From Thiofilum flexile DSM 14609 (GTDB taxonomy: Bacteria; Pseudomonadota; Gammaproteobacteria; Thiotrichales; Thiotrichaceae): 64,000 nucleotides of DNA. Positions 7,739-16,845 of this stretch are shown here, piece by piece. The stretch spans positions 186,001 through 250,000 of the forward strand of contig NZ_KB904746.1 in assembly GCF_000380185.1 (NCBI RefSeq). Direction: 5' to 3'. Position 1 is the stretch's first letter. The number at the start of each line of letters is the position of its first letter. The position numbers were made by a program, and so were the translations under genes. The notes beneath the pieces were generated by a model. The model was not told where the DNA came from and searched no databases. It saw only the letters and a program-made list of their open reading frames with translations.

Positions 7739-9008
7739 GTTTTATCTCATCAATCCATTGCATTAAGCGCTTAACCACGCCTCGATGCGGTTGTAGCCAA
7801 TTCAACCCTGCCTGCCCTGCTTGTCTGCGCTGTTCAGGATACTCCAACCAAGTGCTAACTTGCTGCTCTAATCCTTGCGCCGCTGTGACTAATACGGCTC
7901 CCCCCACTTCAATCAAAGGGGGATAAATATCCGCAAAATTATGAACGTGATTACCACTAACCACTGGCACACTAAGCGCAATAGCCTCTAATGGATTATG
8001 CCCACCCTGTGGAATCAAACTGCCACCCACAAAGGCACTATCAGCCGCCGCATACCAGTACAATAACTCACCCATCGTATCCCCAACAATAATATCGGTT
8101 TGCCCCGTAAAAGCAGCGGCAGTACTACGTCGCACCACGGAGAATGGCGTATGTTGTGCCAACTCTGCTACAGCATTAAAACGTTCAGGATGACGGGGGA
8201 CAATTACTAATAATAAGGCAGGGAACTTCATTTTAAGTGCATGGAACACCTGAAGAATAATTTCATCTTCTCCTGCATGGGTACTAGCCGCTACCCAAAC
8301 CGGACGCTCCATACCCCAACTTTGGCGCAACATACTTCCTCGCTCGGCTAAATCCGGAGGTAAATTAAGATCGAATTTAATATTGCCCGCGACCTTTAGC
8401 ACTATAGGATTGGCACCTAATAACTTAAAGTATTCAGCATCTTGGGGACTGCGGGCAGCGATTAAACTAACCGCTTGTAGGGTAGGCTGGACTAATGTTT
8501 GAAACTTTTGATACCCCTTGAAGGACTTAGGGGATAAACGCGCATTTAATAAGGCTATGGGAATAGAGCGCTTAGCACATTGAGCATAAAGATTAGCCCA
8601 TAGCTCGGTTTCCATGATCAGCACGATATTAGGCTTAACTCGCTGCAAAAAACGGCTGACGGCATCAGGTAAATCATAGGGGATATAACTAGTTAATACT
8701 CGACCTTGAAAGAGACGTTGTACGGTTTGCGAGCCGGTTAATGTGGTTGAGGTAATCCACACATCATGCTCAGGATAAGTCGTAAGCAAAGCCTCAATCA
8801 ATGGTTTAGCGGCTATCGTTTCCCCTACCGAGACTGCATGTAGCCAAATACATGGGCGTATAGATTCACGTTTTGGCACAAAACCTAAACGCTCAGCAAG
8901 ACGCTCACGCTGCTGGGGTTGTTTAATACTGCGCCACAACACTCTACCTAGCAAAAATGGAGTCAAAGCATATAGCAGGGCACTATAAACCCCTCGTGCT
9001 ACCTTCAT
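7725..9008 (-). CDS. waaA: 3-deoxy-D-manno-octulosonic acid (Kdo) transferase
   Basis: A 427-residue GT30 glycosyltransferase that transfers Kdo from CMP-Kdo to lipid IVA at the inner face of the cytoplasmic membrane, the first step of the lipopolysaccharide inner core. It has an N-terminal membrane anchor (SALLYALTPFLLGRVLW) and the family blocks IWLHAVSVGET, TTTLTGSQ, YIPYDLPDAV, IMETELWANL, LLNARLS and the C-terminal GGHNPLEAIALSVPVV. The length is as expected. Its start overlaps the aldo/keto reductase stop by 4 bases. Co-transcription with an electron-transfer pair downstream is unusual but may be only operon convenience. Confidence 0.93.
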   Translation of the reverse strand: MKVARGVYSALLYALTPFLLGRVLWRSIKQPQQRERLAERLGFVPKRESIRPCIWLHAVSVGETIAAKPLIEALLTTYPEHDVWITSTTLTGSQTVQRLFQGRVLTSYIPYDLPDAVSRFLQRVKPNIVLIMETELWANLYAQCAKRSIPIALLNARLSPKSFKGYQKFQTLVQPTLQAVSLIAARSPQDAEYFKLLGANPIVLKVAGNIKFDLNLPPDLAERGSMLRQSWGMERPVWVAASTHAGEDEIILQVFHALKMKFPALLLVIVPRHPERFNAVAELAQHTPFSVVRRSTAAAFTGQTDIIVGDTMGELLYWYAAADSAFVGGSLIPQGGHNPLEAIALSVPVVSGNHVHNFADIYPPLIEVGGAVLVTAAQGLEQQVSTWLEYPEQRRQAGQAGLNWLQPHRGVVKRLMQWIDEIKHGKG

Positions 9009-9790
9009 ACCCCTAATACCGCTTTAGCTACTTGCACATTATGGCGTAAATGCTCTGGATTAATCGTACCTAGCACCACACTGGTGACGGCTGCTTGGGC
9101 AAAGATAAAACTCAACGCTTGCTCCACAGGATCAGCGCCCCCGATTTTATCGAGATGACCACTCGCAAAAGCCTTTTTAATCAAGACCGCTTTTTGTTGT
9201 TTAGCCGCCGCTTCCAGTACAGGTAATTCATCGGTATAGGTCGGGTTATAGCTTGCCATTACCGCATCACAACCTAGCTCATAAGCCAGCAGCGCTCCCG
9301 CTACTGTCTTAGAGGAAATACCGACCGCACGAATATAGCCCTGTTGCTTCATGAGCATCAGAGTATCCAGCGCACCCTCTTCACGCAAAATACGCTCGTC
9401 ATTACCATCGGAGTGAATTAGGACTAAATCTAAGTAGTCAGTTTTCAAATACCGCAGGCTACGCTCCACGCTTAAACGCACACCGTCACTACTAAAATCA
9501 AAGCTAGATTCACCGTCGATAAACGACTCACCTACTTTGGTTTCTAATACCCATTCATGACGGTGACGTAAATGCTTGCCTAGGCGTTCCTCACTCAGGC
9601 CATAGGCGGGTGCGGTATCAATAAGATTAATCCCCAACTCAAAGGCCAAACCCAGTAATTCATCTAGCTGTTTATCACTGGGCAGCTCAAAGCTTTGAGG
9701 ATATTTAACCCCTTGATTTCGACCGAATTTAACCGTACCCAATCCTAAAGGACTGACTTGAATATCTGATAGTAATGCTCGTTTTTCCAT
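9005..9790 (-). CDS. Aldo/keto reductase
   Basis: A 261-residue NADPH-dependent oxidoreductase of the aldo/keto reductase superfamily. The catalytic tetrad is visible as Asp and Tyr in DTAPAYGLSEERLG, Lys in LETKVGE and His in LVLIHSDG. The N-terminal LSPLGLG-type motif is present (VSPLGLGTVKFGR). It is slightly shorter than many family members, and the substrate cannot be deduced. It lies between a membrane protein gene (21 bp upstream) and waaA (4 bp overlap), so it belongs to the same operon. Confidence 0.85.
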   Translation of the reverse strand: MEKRALLSDIQVSPLGLGTVKFGRNQGVKYPQSFELPSDKQLDELLGLAFELGINLIDTAPAYGLSEERLGKHLRHRHEWVLETKVGESFIDGESSFDFSSDGVRLSVERSLRYLKTDYLDLVLIHSDGNDERILREEGALDTLMLMKQQGYIRAVGISSKTVAGALLAYELGCDAVMASYNPTYTDELPVLEAAAKQQKAVLIKKAFASGHLDKIGGADPVEQALSFIFAQAAVTSVVLGTINPEHLRHNVQVAKAVLGV

Positions 9791-9811
9791 GCGCCTAGTG
9801 TAACTGAAAGC

Positions 9812-10543
9812 TCACGGATTTGGCTTAGTGGAGATAAAAATTTCTGTATAGGCACGGTATAGCGCTAAAACGGTTATCGGCAATAACACTAATAACCCTA
9901 ATCCAAAGGGTAATAAGGCCAAAAGTGTGAGCATGGTTTGAATAAACAAGAAAAATAATAATGCCCCTTTATTCAACCAAAAAGCACGCAAACTAGATTT
10001 CACCGCCAACCAAGCCGGTACTTTACGAAACAGCGCTAAAGCAGGAGCAAATAATAAAGCAATGGCAGCAAAGCAAACTGCTGCTATTTGAATTAAACTA
10101 TTGAGTAAGGTGGTAAAAAAGGAATGCCCAACCTCCATACCGCGTTGTGCTTGGGCGAGCTCTGCTAACGTATAATTTAATACGGCAGGAGGCTGTAAAA
10201 TTCGCCCACTAAAGCTGACTAGCAGCATTAAAACGGCTAAACCCAAACCTATCCATAGGAGTTGAGTGCGCTGCTCCGTTAATCCCAAAATAAAGGCAAA
10301 TTGTTCCAACCCCGGTTCATACCCTTGTACGGCTCTACGCGCCATATAGAGTAAAGCGGCTATTACTAAGGGGAGTACGACATACATCAGCCAGTTTACC
10401 CCCGGAATCACTGCCACACCCAATAACATTAATGAACACACTAGGCTAACGAGTAGCCATTGCCATTTATAGCGATACCATAACTCATAGCCAAACTGAT
10501 ACCACTGCATCACTTGGGCTAGCGCAACTGTCTTAATTCTCAT
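9812..10543 (-). CDS. Polytopic inner membrane protein, BPSS1780-like
   Basis: A 243-residue protein with about six hydrophobic segments (for example WLLVSLVCSLMLLGVAVI and LWIGLGLAVLMLLVSF) and short loops. The pattern, including an amphipathic N-terminus, a repeated pair of membrane hairpins and a C-terminal LPFGLGLLVLLPI segment, resembles the BPSS1780 family of uncharacterised proteobacterial membrane proteins. No catalytic motif is visible. It is the probable first gene of the operon leading to waaA. Confidence 0.6.
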   Translation of the reverse strand: MRIKTVALAQVMQWYQFGYELWYRYKWQWLLVSLVCSLMLLGVAVIPGVNWLMYVVLPLVIAALLYMARRAVQGYEPGLEQFAFILGLTEQRTQLLWIGLGLAVLMLLVSFSGRILQPPAVLNYTLAELAQAQRGMEVGHSFFTTLLNSLIQIAAVCFAAIALLFAPALALFRKVPAWLAVKSSLRAFWLNKGALLFFLFIQTMLTLLALLPFGLGLLVLLPITVLALYRAYTEIFISTKPNP

Positions 10544-10658
10544 AATTGATTAAAGTCCCTTTATACGAGGATAGTCTTTACTAATTCTAGTGAAAATCAA
10601 GATCAGCTACTGCTAATTTTATGGCTTAAACTGAAGACTAAGCAGACAGGCGTGAAAT

Positions 10659-11855
10659 TTAGAATACCTGCTCCCAAATAGGTTTAGCACTAGCAGGAGT
10701 TGCCATAGAAACTGTCTTTACAAAAGCGCTAGAGTGGGGTTTTAGTGTTGGCTCTAAGCGCTGGACTAACTCCTGCGCTAACATAGGTGCAAAGGCGAGT
10801 TTAGTCGACCAAGCTACTGTTACATTAGCCACCGTCCGCAAACTAGGCTTATCGGGTCGTGCCCCGCCTACCTGTGCAGCTTCGGCTCGATCCACATTCC
10901 ACGTTCCCCAGTGTAAATGATTGAGATCTAGCCACGGTAATAAACTCTGTAATTCTTGTTGAGTTTCTTGAATCAATTGCTTCGGCGCTTTACCCACACC
11001 CAGCTCTGCTGGTTGCCCCCCCATATACCAAACCACTTGCCCATCATGGCTCAGATGCGAGGTTATTGTAATGCGTGGCTTGTCACTCATCCCCAAAGCA
11101 TGAGCATAAATACGCGGTAAATCCCCCTTAGCTAATACCATTTGCAAAGGACGTAATTGCTGCACCGTCTCATTTTTGGGCAACAAGGGCCTCAATAATG
11201 CGCCATTACCCGCTCCAGCGGTGACAATAATATGTTGTGCTTGAATTAAAACCTTACCGCATTGAGCCAAAGCAGCTAAATAGTGATACTGCCCCTGCTC
11301 CTCGATCAAACTCGACTCACTACTATCCACAGCGATTAAATAATCAGCATAGTTTTGCTGAAAACTCGCTAAAACAGAGGGTATATCTAAGACTGGCTCA
11401 TCTAATTGATAGAGCGCCCCTTTAAATTGAGCGGTCTGAAATAAATCGGGGTAATGGCCTTTATCTAGAGCTACCATACGGCTTTTCATAGCATGGCTGG
11501 CAAAAAAACCTGTTAAGCGCGAACCAATGCCGCCACTGGTCCATAATAATTGATGCTCAGTGAGTACCTGAGCTTGGGATAAATCCACCGCCCCCTCACC
11601 TTTTAGAGCTTTACGCCATAAGGCTGGCATATCCCCGATGGCTAAAGTGGCCTGACTTACTTGTCCGGTTAGAGCATATTTAGTGCCGCCATGAATAATC
11701 CCTTGTGAGGCAATGGTTTGCCCTTTACCTAACTCGTCAGTGACTAAAATAGCCTCATAGCCACGGCTACGCCATTCGGCTAAAGCCCATAGCCCTGCAA
11801 TACCACCGCCCACTATTAATATATCGACTACCAAAACGTTATTTCCCTGCTCCAT
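10659..11855 (-). CDS. FAD-dependent oxidoreductase, DAO/GlpA superfamily
   Basis: A 398-residue flavoprotein. The dinucleotide motif VDILIVGGGIAGLWALAE at the N-terminus and the following SQGIIHGGTKYALTG place it in the D-amino-acid oxidase/glycerol-3-phosphate dehydrogenase superfamily. HIIVTAGAGNGALL is the family's middle motif. The substrate is unknown. The start overlaps the J-like gene by 17 bp, so it is translationally coupled behind hscC and the J-like gene, an odd partner for a chaperone operon. The frame ends with no strong terminator visible. Confidence 0.8.
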   Translation of the reverse strand: MEQGNNVLVVDILIVGGGIAGLWALAEWRSRGYEAILVTDELGKGQTIASQGIIHGGTKYALTGQVSQATLAIGDMPALWRKALKGEGAVDLSQAQVLTEHQLLWTSGGIGSRLTGFFASHAMKSRMVALDKGHYPDLFQTAQFKGALYQLDEPVLDIPSVLASFQQNYADYLIAVDSSESSLIEEQGQYHYLAALAQCGKVLIQAQHIIVTAGAGNGALLRPLLPKNETVQQLRPLQMVLAKGDLPRIYAHALGMSDKPRITITSHLSHDGQVVWYMGGQPAELGVGKAPKQLIQETQQELQSLLPWLDLNHLHWGTWNVDRAEAAQVGGARPDKPSLRTVANVTVAWSTKLAFAPMLAQELVQRLEPTLKPHSSAFVKTVSMATPASAKPIWEQVF

Positions 11856-12903
11856 ATTTTAATCCCATAATCGTATGACCTAATGCGATCCATTGAATAA
11901 ATCGCCCAGTAGTGAGATAGGTATACACGATAAATACCGCAATACCAAAGGCTATTAAAGGTGAGAGATCCATGCCTAACCCCACCCAAAATAAAGCCAT
12001 TGCCAAATTAATATAAAATGCCAATAGTACCCGTATGAATTTAGCTACCCGTCTTAAAAATGAAGCATCGGTCTTGGCTTCAATAGACTCACTAGCAAAT
12101 GTGCTATTTTCTTCTTTATTCGTACTCAAATCCAGATAATTAAATACGGCATTCAAATAAACCTCTGGAAAAATATCGCGTAAATACTGCCAAGAACGCT
12201 CCCACTCTAACAAACTATCTAAATAACTTAACACTACTGGCTTTATATAGAGTGTATTTGCAGCCAACTCTGTATTATTAAGTGATTTATAATTAACACT
12301 AGCTATTTTTTCAAATACATAGGTACTGACTTTAATGCGCCACTCTAAATCCTGTAATAAGGGGCTGCGCTTTAGAAAACTCCAATTAGCGACCTGATTA
12401 ACCTCCTCAGGAGTTGCCAAAAGCTGCTCTAGCCAGTTCTCAGTACGCAACCACTCTTGTTCTAATTGCTGCTCAATTGTAGGTAAATTATGGCTTTTAT
12501 TAGCAGAATCCACATCTATCTTATCCTCATCCTGCATTTCCTTAGGATTAGGAACTATCGGAGCAAGGACGACTTCGGTTGGTGTCTCTTTAGACTCTAA
12601 CTCTACTGGGGATATAGCAGAGAGTGGACATACGGTTGAAGTCACTACTGTTATTTCAGGCGCTACTGTAGGCTGCTCAAAACTAGTGGTTTCGGCAGGC
12701 TCAGCCTTTTCTTCCTCTGCCTGATCTTGATAATCTTTAGAATAATCTGCCGCACTCAGTGCCTGTTGATAGGCCTCATAAAGTGCCTGAAAAGCGGCTG
12801 CATTTTCCTCTGGGCGTGTTACTTTCAACCGTTGGGCATAGGCTTTTTTAATTAGCTTTTTATCATTTGTGGCTGCAATGCCTAGCTCATCCCAAGGTGA
12901 CAT
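11839..12903 (-). CDS. Membrane J-like co-chaperone (DjlB/DjlC type)
   Basis: A 354-residue protein. Residues 1-50 look like a J domain (MSPWDELGIAATNDKKLIKK, then AYAQRLKVTRPEE, then FQALYEAYQQAL), but the HPD tripeptide needed to stimulate Hsp70 ATPase in classical J proteins is replaced by RPE (30-32). E. coli DjlB and DjlC, partners of HscC, show a similar altered tripeptide, as I recall. A long Glu/Thr-rich linker follows, then an alpha-helical middle region, then two or three membrane segments near the C-terminus (ending about residue 345). The start codon directly follows the hscC stop (TAAATG), so the two are translated together. Its job is probably to direct HscC to membrane clients. 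Confidence 0.75.
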   Translation of the reverse strand: MSPWDELGIAATNDKKLIKKAYAQRLKVTRPEENAAAFQALYEAYQQALSAADYSKDYQDQAEEEKAEPAETTSFEQPTVAPEITVVTSTVCPLSAISPVELESKETPTEVVLAPIVPNPKEMQDEDKIDVDSANKSHNLPTIEQQLEQEWLRTENWLEQLLATPEEVNQVANWSFLKRSPLLQDLEWRIKVSTYVFEKIASVNYKSLNNTELAANTLYIKPVVLSYLDSLLEWERSWQYLRDIFPEVYLNAVFNYLDLSTNKEENSTFASESIEAKTDASFLRRVAKFIRVLLAFYINLAMALFWVGLGMDLSPLIAFGIAVFIVYTYLTTGRFIQWIALGHTIMGLKYGAGK

Positions 12904-14601
12904 TTAAAAGAGTCGATCCTGTTCAAATTGGGATAAAAATTCATCAAACTGTTCGCGTGCTTCGAGTGCAGCTTGAGGATCTTGGTGCTCTAACACCGCT
13001 TCAAACTGTTGCAACGCTTGAGCAATCAGTTGACGCTCATACTCCAAACGTCCTTCATAGAGGCGCTCGGCACGCGCTAATAATACTTTATTAGCCTCAT
13101 CCTCCCGTGGGTGAAACTTCAAATGTCCCAAACGTTCTTGACTGGCCTTAAGCTCGGTATCCGATAATTGCCCAGGAGTATTTTGAATGAGAGCGTGATA
13201 TTCCTGCCCAGTGGATAACACTTTAATATCCACCTCTAAGACCCCATTAGTATCGTAACTAAAACGCACGGCAATACTTTCCTCGCCTTTGCGTTTACGG
13301 GGTACTTTGACCGTTACTGCACCTAGCTTAATATTATTTTTAACTAAGCGACTTTCGCCTTGATAAATATCGATTTCAACCTCCGTTTGATTATCTTTAG
13401 AGGTAGTATAAAGCTGGACTCGACTAGCGGGAACGACGGTATTACGCTCAATAATGGGACTAAATAAAAACCCCTGTTGCCCATCGTAATCATTATTATT
13501 GACCACTCCAGTTCCTAACGAATAGGGGCAAACATCAGTCAACACTATATCGTCTAATGCAGCATCACGGGCTTTTAAACCGGCTTGAATAGAAGCTCCC
13601 ATTGCTACGACTAAATCAGGATCGAGATTCGCCGAGGGCATGCGCCGAAATAATTTAGCTACCATGGTACGGAAGAACTGCATACGCGTAGCGCCGCCCA
13701 CTAGAATCACATCATCGAGTTCAGAGGGCTTGAGTTTAGCGTCCCGTAAAGCGGTCTCAATCGGAAAACGAATGCGCTGTAATAAGGTTTCGCAATGGGT
13801 AATATAGTCCTCACGCTTAATGCTAATACGCTCGGATACTTGCGCTAAGAAGGGTTCTATATGTACTAACTCAGCACTATTAAACTGGCGCTTAGCTTGT
13901 TCTAGATGAGCATAGAGGGTTTGTAAGCTGTGGGAATCGAGTTGATTTTTAGTCAGTTTAGCCTGCTGTAAATACAGTCCTAGCAATATCTCTAAAAAGT
14001 CCTCGCCTCCTAGGAAATTATCGCCTGCCGAGGCATGTACTTCGAGCACACCCTCAAAGTATTCCATAATGGATACATCAAACGTCCCGCCCCCTAAGTC
14101 TAAGACCATAAATTGAGTGGATTCTGGTTTTTCATGCAAACCATAAGCGATAGCAGCGGCGGTTGGCTCATTAATGAGGCGCTCTACCCGTAAATGAGCT
14201 AATTGCGCTGCTAATAAAGTGGCTTTACGCTGATTATTATTAAAATAGGCGGGCACACTAATCACCGCCTCAGTGATCGGCTCGCCTAGATAAATCTCAG
14301 CATCTTCTTTAAGGCTACGTAGTACACAAGCGGATAATTCGGGTGCGGTATACTGTTTGCCACCAATCAGCAGTCGATCCGTGCCCATATAACGTTTAAA
14401 GACCGCAGCGGTTTGATTAGCATGTGTCAAAAGCCGCTCTTGGGCAACCTTACCGACGAGTATCATCCCCTTGCTATCAATATGCACCACTGATGGTGTT
14501 AAATACTCCCCTAAACGATTAGGAATCATCTCTACCTGTCCATTACGCCAGACCGCACATGCGCTATTAGTAGTACCTAAATCAATGCCGATGATACCCA
14601 T
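12904..14601 (-). CDS. hscC: Hsp70-family chaperone HscC
   Basis: A 565-residue Hsp70. The N-terminal ATPase domain has IGIDLGTTNSA, LINEPTAAAIAYGLH, MVLDLGGGTFDVSI and VILVGGATRMQ. The short substrate domain starts near DVCPYSLG and includes SPIIERNTVVPASR and YQGESRLVKNN, blocks that match E. coli HscC more closely than DnaK. It lacks the long DnaK C-terminal lid and tail. HscC has a fast, DnaJ-independent ATPase cycle and works with specialised J-like proteins. The J-like gene immediately downstream (zero gap) fits that. The 462 bp upstream are AT-rich and hold its promoter, which I could not locate convincingly. Confidence 0.9.
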   Translation of the reverse strand: MGIIGIDLGTTNSACAVWRNGQVEMIPNRLGEYLTPSVVHIDSKGMILVGKVAQERLLTHANQTAAVFKRYMGTDRLLIGGKQYTAPELSACVLRSLKEDAEIYLGEPITEAVISVPAYFNNNQRKATLLAAQLAHLRVERLINEPTAAAIAYGLHEKPESTQFMVLDLGGGTFDVSIMEYFEGVLEVHASAGDNFLGGEDFLEILLGLYLQQAKLTKNQLDSHSLQTLYAHLEQAKRQFNSAELVHIEPFLAQVSERISIKREDYITHCETLLQRIRFPIETALRDAKLKPSELDDVILVGGATRMQFFRTMVAKLFRRMPSANLDPDLVVAMGASIQAGLKARDAALDDIVLTDVCPYSLGTGVVNNNDYDGQQGFLFSPIIERNTVVPASRVQLYTTSKDNQTEVEIDIYQGESRLVKNNIKLGAVTVKVPRKRKGEESIAVRFSYDTNGVLEVDIKVLSTGQEYHALIQNTPGQLSDTELKASQERLGHLKFHPREDEANKVLLARAERLYEGRLEYERQLIAQALQQFEAVLEHQDPQAALEAREQFDEFLSQFEQDRLF

Positions 14602-15063
14602 AATGTCTCTACTTCATAATTTAATTAGCTGGCTTGCATGAGGTATCTGTCACTATTTGCAATTATCTTGAGTCACTAAAAATCACTTTTTGACAAAAGA
14701 TATTGAAATAAAATTAACAAAATAACTTGATAAACACCGCTATGAATTGGATGCTCGCTGAAACTAAGCACTAGATACTTCAAACCAGTAATACACTCAC
14801 CCGTATAAAACCATTGAACAGCCAAATGAATGTATAAAACCTTAACTGTAGCAAGACTAGATTTACATTTGATTACATTTTTAGTATTTTTGTAAAAAAT
14901 AATCTCAGTATTTAAAATAATATATCTGTCTCTAGTGCTTTAATTATTATTAGCTCACTAATACTCACTAGATTCACTTATAAATTTTAGATTTAAATTA
15001 AAATACTTTTATCTATTTATATATGTTTTGCTCTTTTATTTAATGATAGTTTAGCACTATCTT
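14602..15063. other. AT-rich intergenic region (462 bp)
   Basis: The longest gene-free stretch of the window, between the hscC start and the hldE stop, both on the minus strand. It is much richer in A and T than its surroundings. I see no open frame with a ribosome binding site and no tRNA-like cloverleaf. GTATAAAACC occurs twice (14803-14812 and 14832-14841). The region must carry the hscC promoter. A small RNA cannot be excluded. Confidence 0.5.
15045..15061 (-). terminator. Weak stem-loop after hldE
   Basis: GATAGT and ACTATC pair around TTAGC three bases after the hldE stop. The stem is short and AT-rich and no T-run follows on the minus strand, so this is a weak terminator candidate at best. 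Confidence 0.25.
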
Positions 15064-16500
15064 TCATTTTTCTTTTTCCATGGTTTGAATTTTGGCAATA
15101 GTACGGGTCGTTGATACCCCATCTTTAAAGCTCAGTACCACCACCTCACCACCATTATCCCAGACACAACGGTTACCCGGAATTTTATGCGGATCATTAT
15201 CGCCCCCTTTCACCAAATAATCGGGCTTAACTGCGCAGATTAGGCGCTCTGGTGTTTCCTCACTAAAGGAGACTACCCAATCGACAGCACCTAAAGCGGC
15301 CAATACCGTCATGCGATTCTCCATGGTATTGACGGGACGGGTTGGCCCTTTTAAACGGCGCACCGACTCATCGGTATTGACCGCGACAATGAGACGATCG
15401 CCTAATTGTTTGGCCTCAGTTAAATAAGTCACATGCCCCGCATGTAATAAATCAAAACAGCCATTAGTCATCACTACTGTTTCACCATGTAGACGAGCTT
15501 GCTGTACCGCTTCTAATAGCTCCGCCTCGGATACCACACCCTTACGGGGCACGGGATGAGCATGTAAAGCCTTATGTAACTCAGCCACAGTTACGGTCGC
15601 GGTTCCTACCTTAGCAACCACAATACCCGCTGCTAGATTCGCTAGCGCCATCGACTGCTCTAATGCTAATCCGGTAGCCATGGCTGCGGCTAGCACCGCT
15701 ACCACCGTATCCCCAGCACCTGTGACATCAAACACTTCACGCGCACGGGTGGGTAAATTAATGGGAGCCTGTTGACCACTTAATAAGGTCATTCCTTGTT
15801 CACTGCGCGTAATCAGTAAATGCTCCAAATCACAACGCTGCATTAAAGCACGGCCTTTTTGAATCAGCTCCTCTTCGGTTTTCCAACTTCCTGCAGCAGC
15901 ACTGAATTCACTTAAATTAGGCGTAATGACCGTAGCCCCTTGATAATCACTAAAATCAGCACTTTTAGGATCGACCACTACAGGCTTACCCGCCGCTTTT
16001 GCTCGTTGAATCAGCTCACGTGCGCGTTCTAAGGTTCCTTTGCGATAGTCAGAAATAATCACAACATCGTGTTCTGCTAATACCGCAGCAAAGTTATCGA
16101 CTAATTGACTATGATCTTGCCCGGCAAAACCTTGCTCAAAATCAAGACGCAGCAATTGTTGATTACGGCTTAAGACCCGTAGTTTGGTGATCGTTGGTGT
16201 ATTCGGGAGCGCCGTAAAATGCGTATTCACCCCTTTGGCCTGTAAGGAGCGCTCTAATGACTGCCCTGCTTCATCCTGACCAATATAGCCCATTAAAGTC
16301 GCTTTAGCGCCTAAGGTCGCAATATTGAGTGCCACATTCGCCGCGCCCCCCGGACGCTCTTCACTAGCCTGCACATGCACCACTGGCACCGGAGCTTCAG
16401 GAGAAATGCGTGAAGTCCCACCCGACCAATAACGATCCAGCATACAATCACCAATGACTAATACACGGGCACGCTCAAAAACAGGAATAGATAAGCTCAT
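15064..16500 (-). CDS. hldE: Bifunctional heptose-7-phosphate kinase / heptose-1-phosphate adenylyltransferase
   Basis: A 478-residue cytosolic enzyme that makes ADP-heptose for the lipopolysaccharide inner core. Residues 1 to ~320 are a PfkB-type sugar kinase (GDCMLDRYWSG near the start, RPGGAANVALNIA, VDPKSADFS and the catalytic GAGDTVVAVLA). Residues ~340-478 are a cytidylyltransferase-fold domain with TNGCFDLLHAGHVTYL (HxGH) and GPTRPVN. Both halves look complete and the length equals that of E. coli HldE (477). Monocistronic here; waaA, which acts next in core synthesis, is 6 kb away on the same strand. Confidence 0.95.
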   Translation of the reverse strand: MSLSIPVFERARVLVIGDCMLDRYWSGGTSRISPEAPVPVVHVQASEERPGGAANVALNIATLGAKATLMGYIGQDEAGQSLERSLQAKGVNTHFTALPNTPTITKLRVLSRNQQLLRLDFEQGFAGQDHSQLVDNFAAVLAEHDVVIISDYRKGTLERARELIQRAKAAGKPVVVDPKSADFSDYQGATVITPNLSEFSAAAGSWKTEEELIQKGRALMQRCDLEHLLITRSEQGMTLLSGQQAPINLPTRAREVFDVTGAGDTVVAVLAAAMATGLALEQSMALANLAAGIVVAKVGTATVTVAELHKALHAHPVPRKGVVSEAELLEAVQQARLHGETVVMTNGCFDLLHAGHVTYLTEAKQLGDRLIVAVNTDESVRRLKGPTRPVNTMENRMTVLAALGAVDWVVSFSEETPERLICAVKPDYLVKGGDNDPHKIPGNRCVWDNGGEVVVLSFKDGVSTTRTIAKIQTMEKEK

Positions 16501-16845
16501 GACTCAAACTCTTATGTAATTATTGTTGGGTCTCAACAGCAGGTTAAAATGATAAATTAGCTTAACATGCTCACCCCTGCAGCGGCTACTATCCATCTAA
16601 TATTCTAATAGGCGCTATCACTGTGCATAATGCTTTTCTTTGGCACTAAAATAATACATTTACTGCGCTAAATAAGTGCTTAAAAAGCTATTAAGCTCTA
16701 AAAGAGTGCTTAAAAAGCTATGATTTTGCTTTGGTTTGATTTTTTATTGCATCCTGAACAAAAGAGCAGTGCTTAGAGCTAGTCAGTACGTAAGATATGA
16801 CTATGATTAGCGCTACTTTTCAGGTGCGACTAAGAGGCTAAGCGG
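16501..16845. other. Divergent intergenic region between hldE and amt (345 bp)
   Basis: This holds the promoters of both genes. The only structure I see is the 17-bp direct repeat described separately. I looked for a sigma-54 promoter (GG-N10-GC) for the ammonium transporter and found none with correct spacing, and no clear NtrC site. Confidence 0.5.
16675..16721 (+). repeat. 17-bp direct repeat upstream of amt
   Basis: AGTGCTTAAAAAGCTAT occurs twice without mismatch at 16675-16691 and 16705-16721, a 30 bp period (about three helical turns), 125-171 bp upstream of the transporter start. Each unit contains the dyad GCTT-AAA-AAGC. Two identical dyads on the same helix face are what a dimeric activator or repressor would use, so this is a candidate regulatory site for amt or hldE. 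Confidence 0.6.

Noticed and set aside
16501-16845. Sigma-54 promoter and NtrC site before amt
   Set aside because: TGGCAC and TTGGTTTG...TTGCA look suggestive, but no GG and GC pair has the required 10-base spacing, and no NtrC-like dyad is present.
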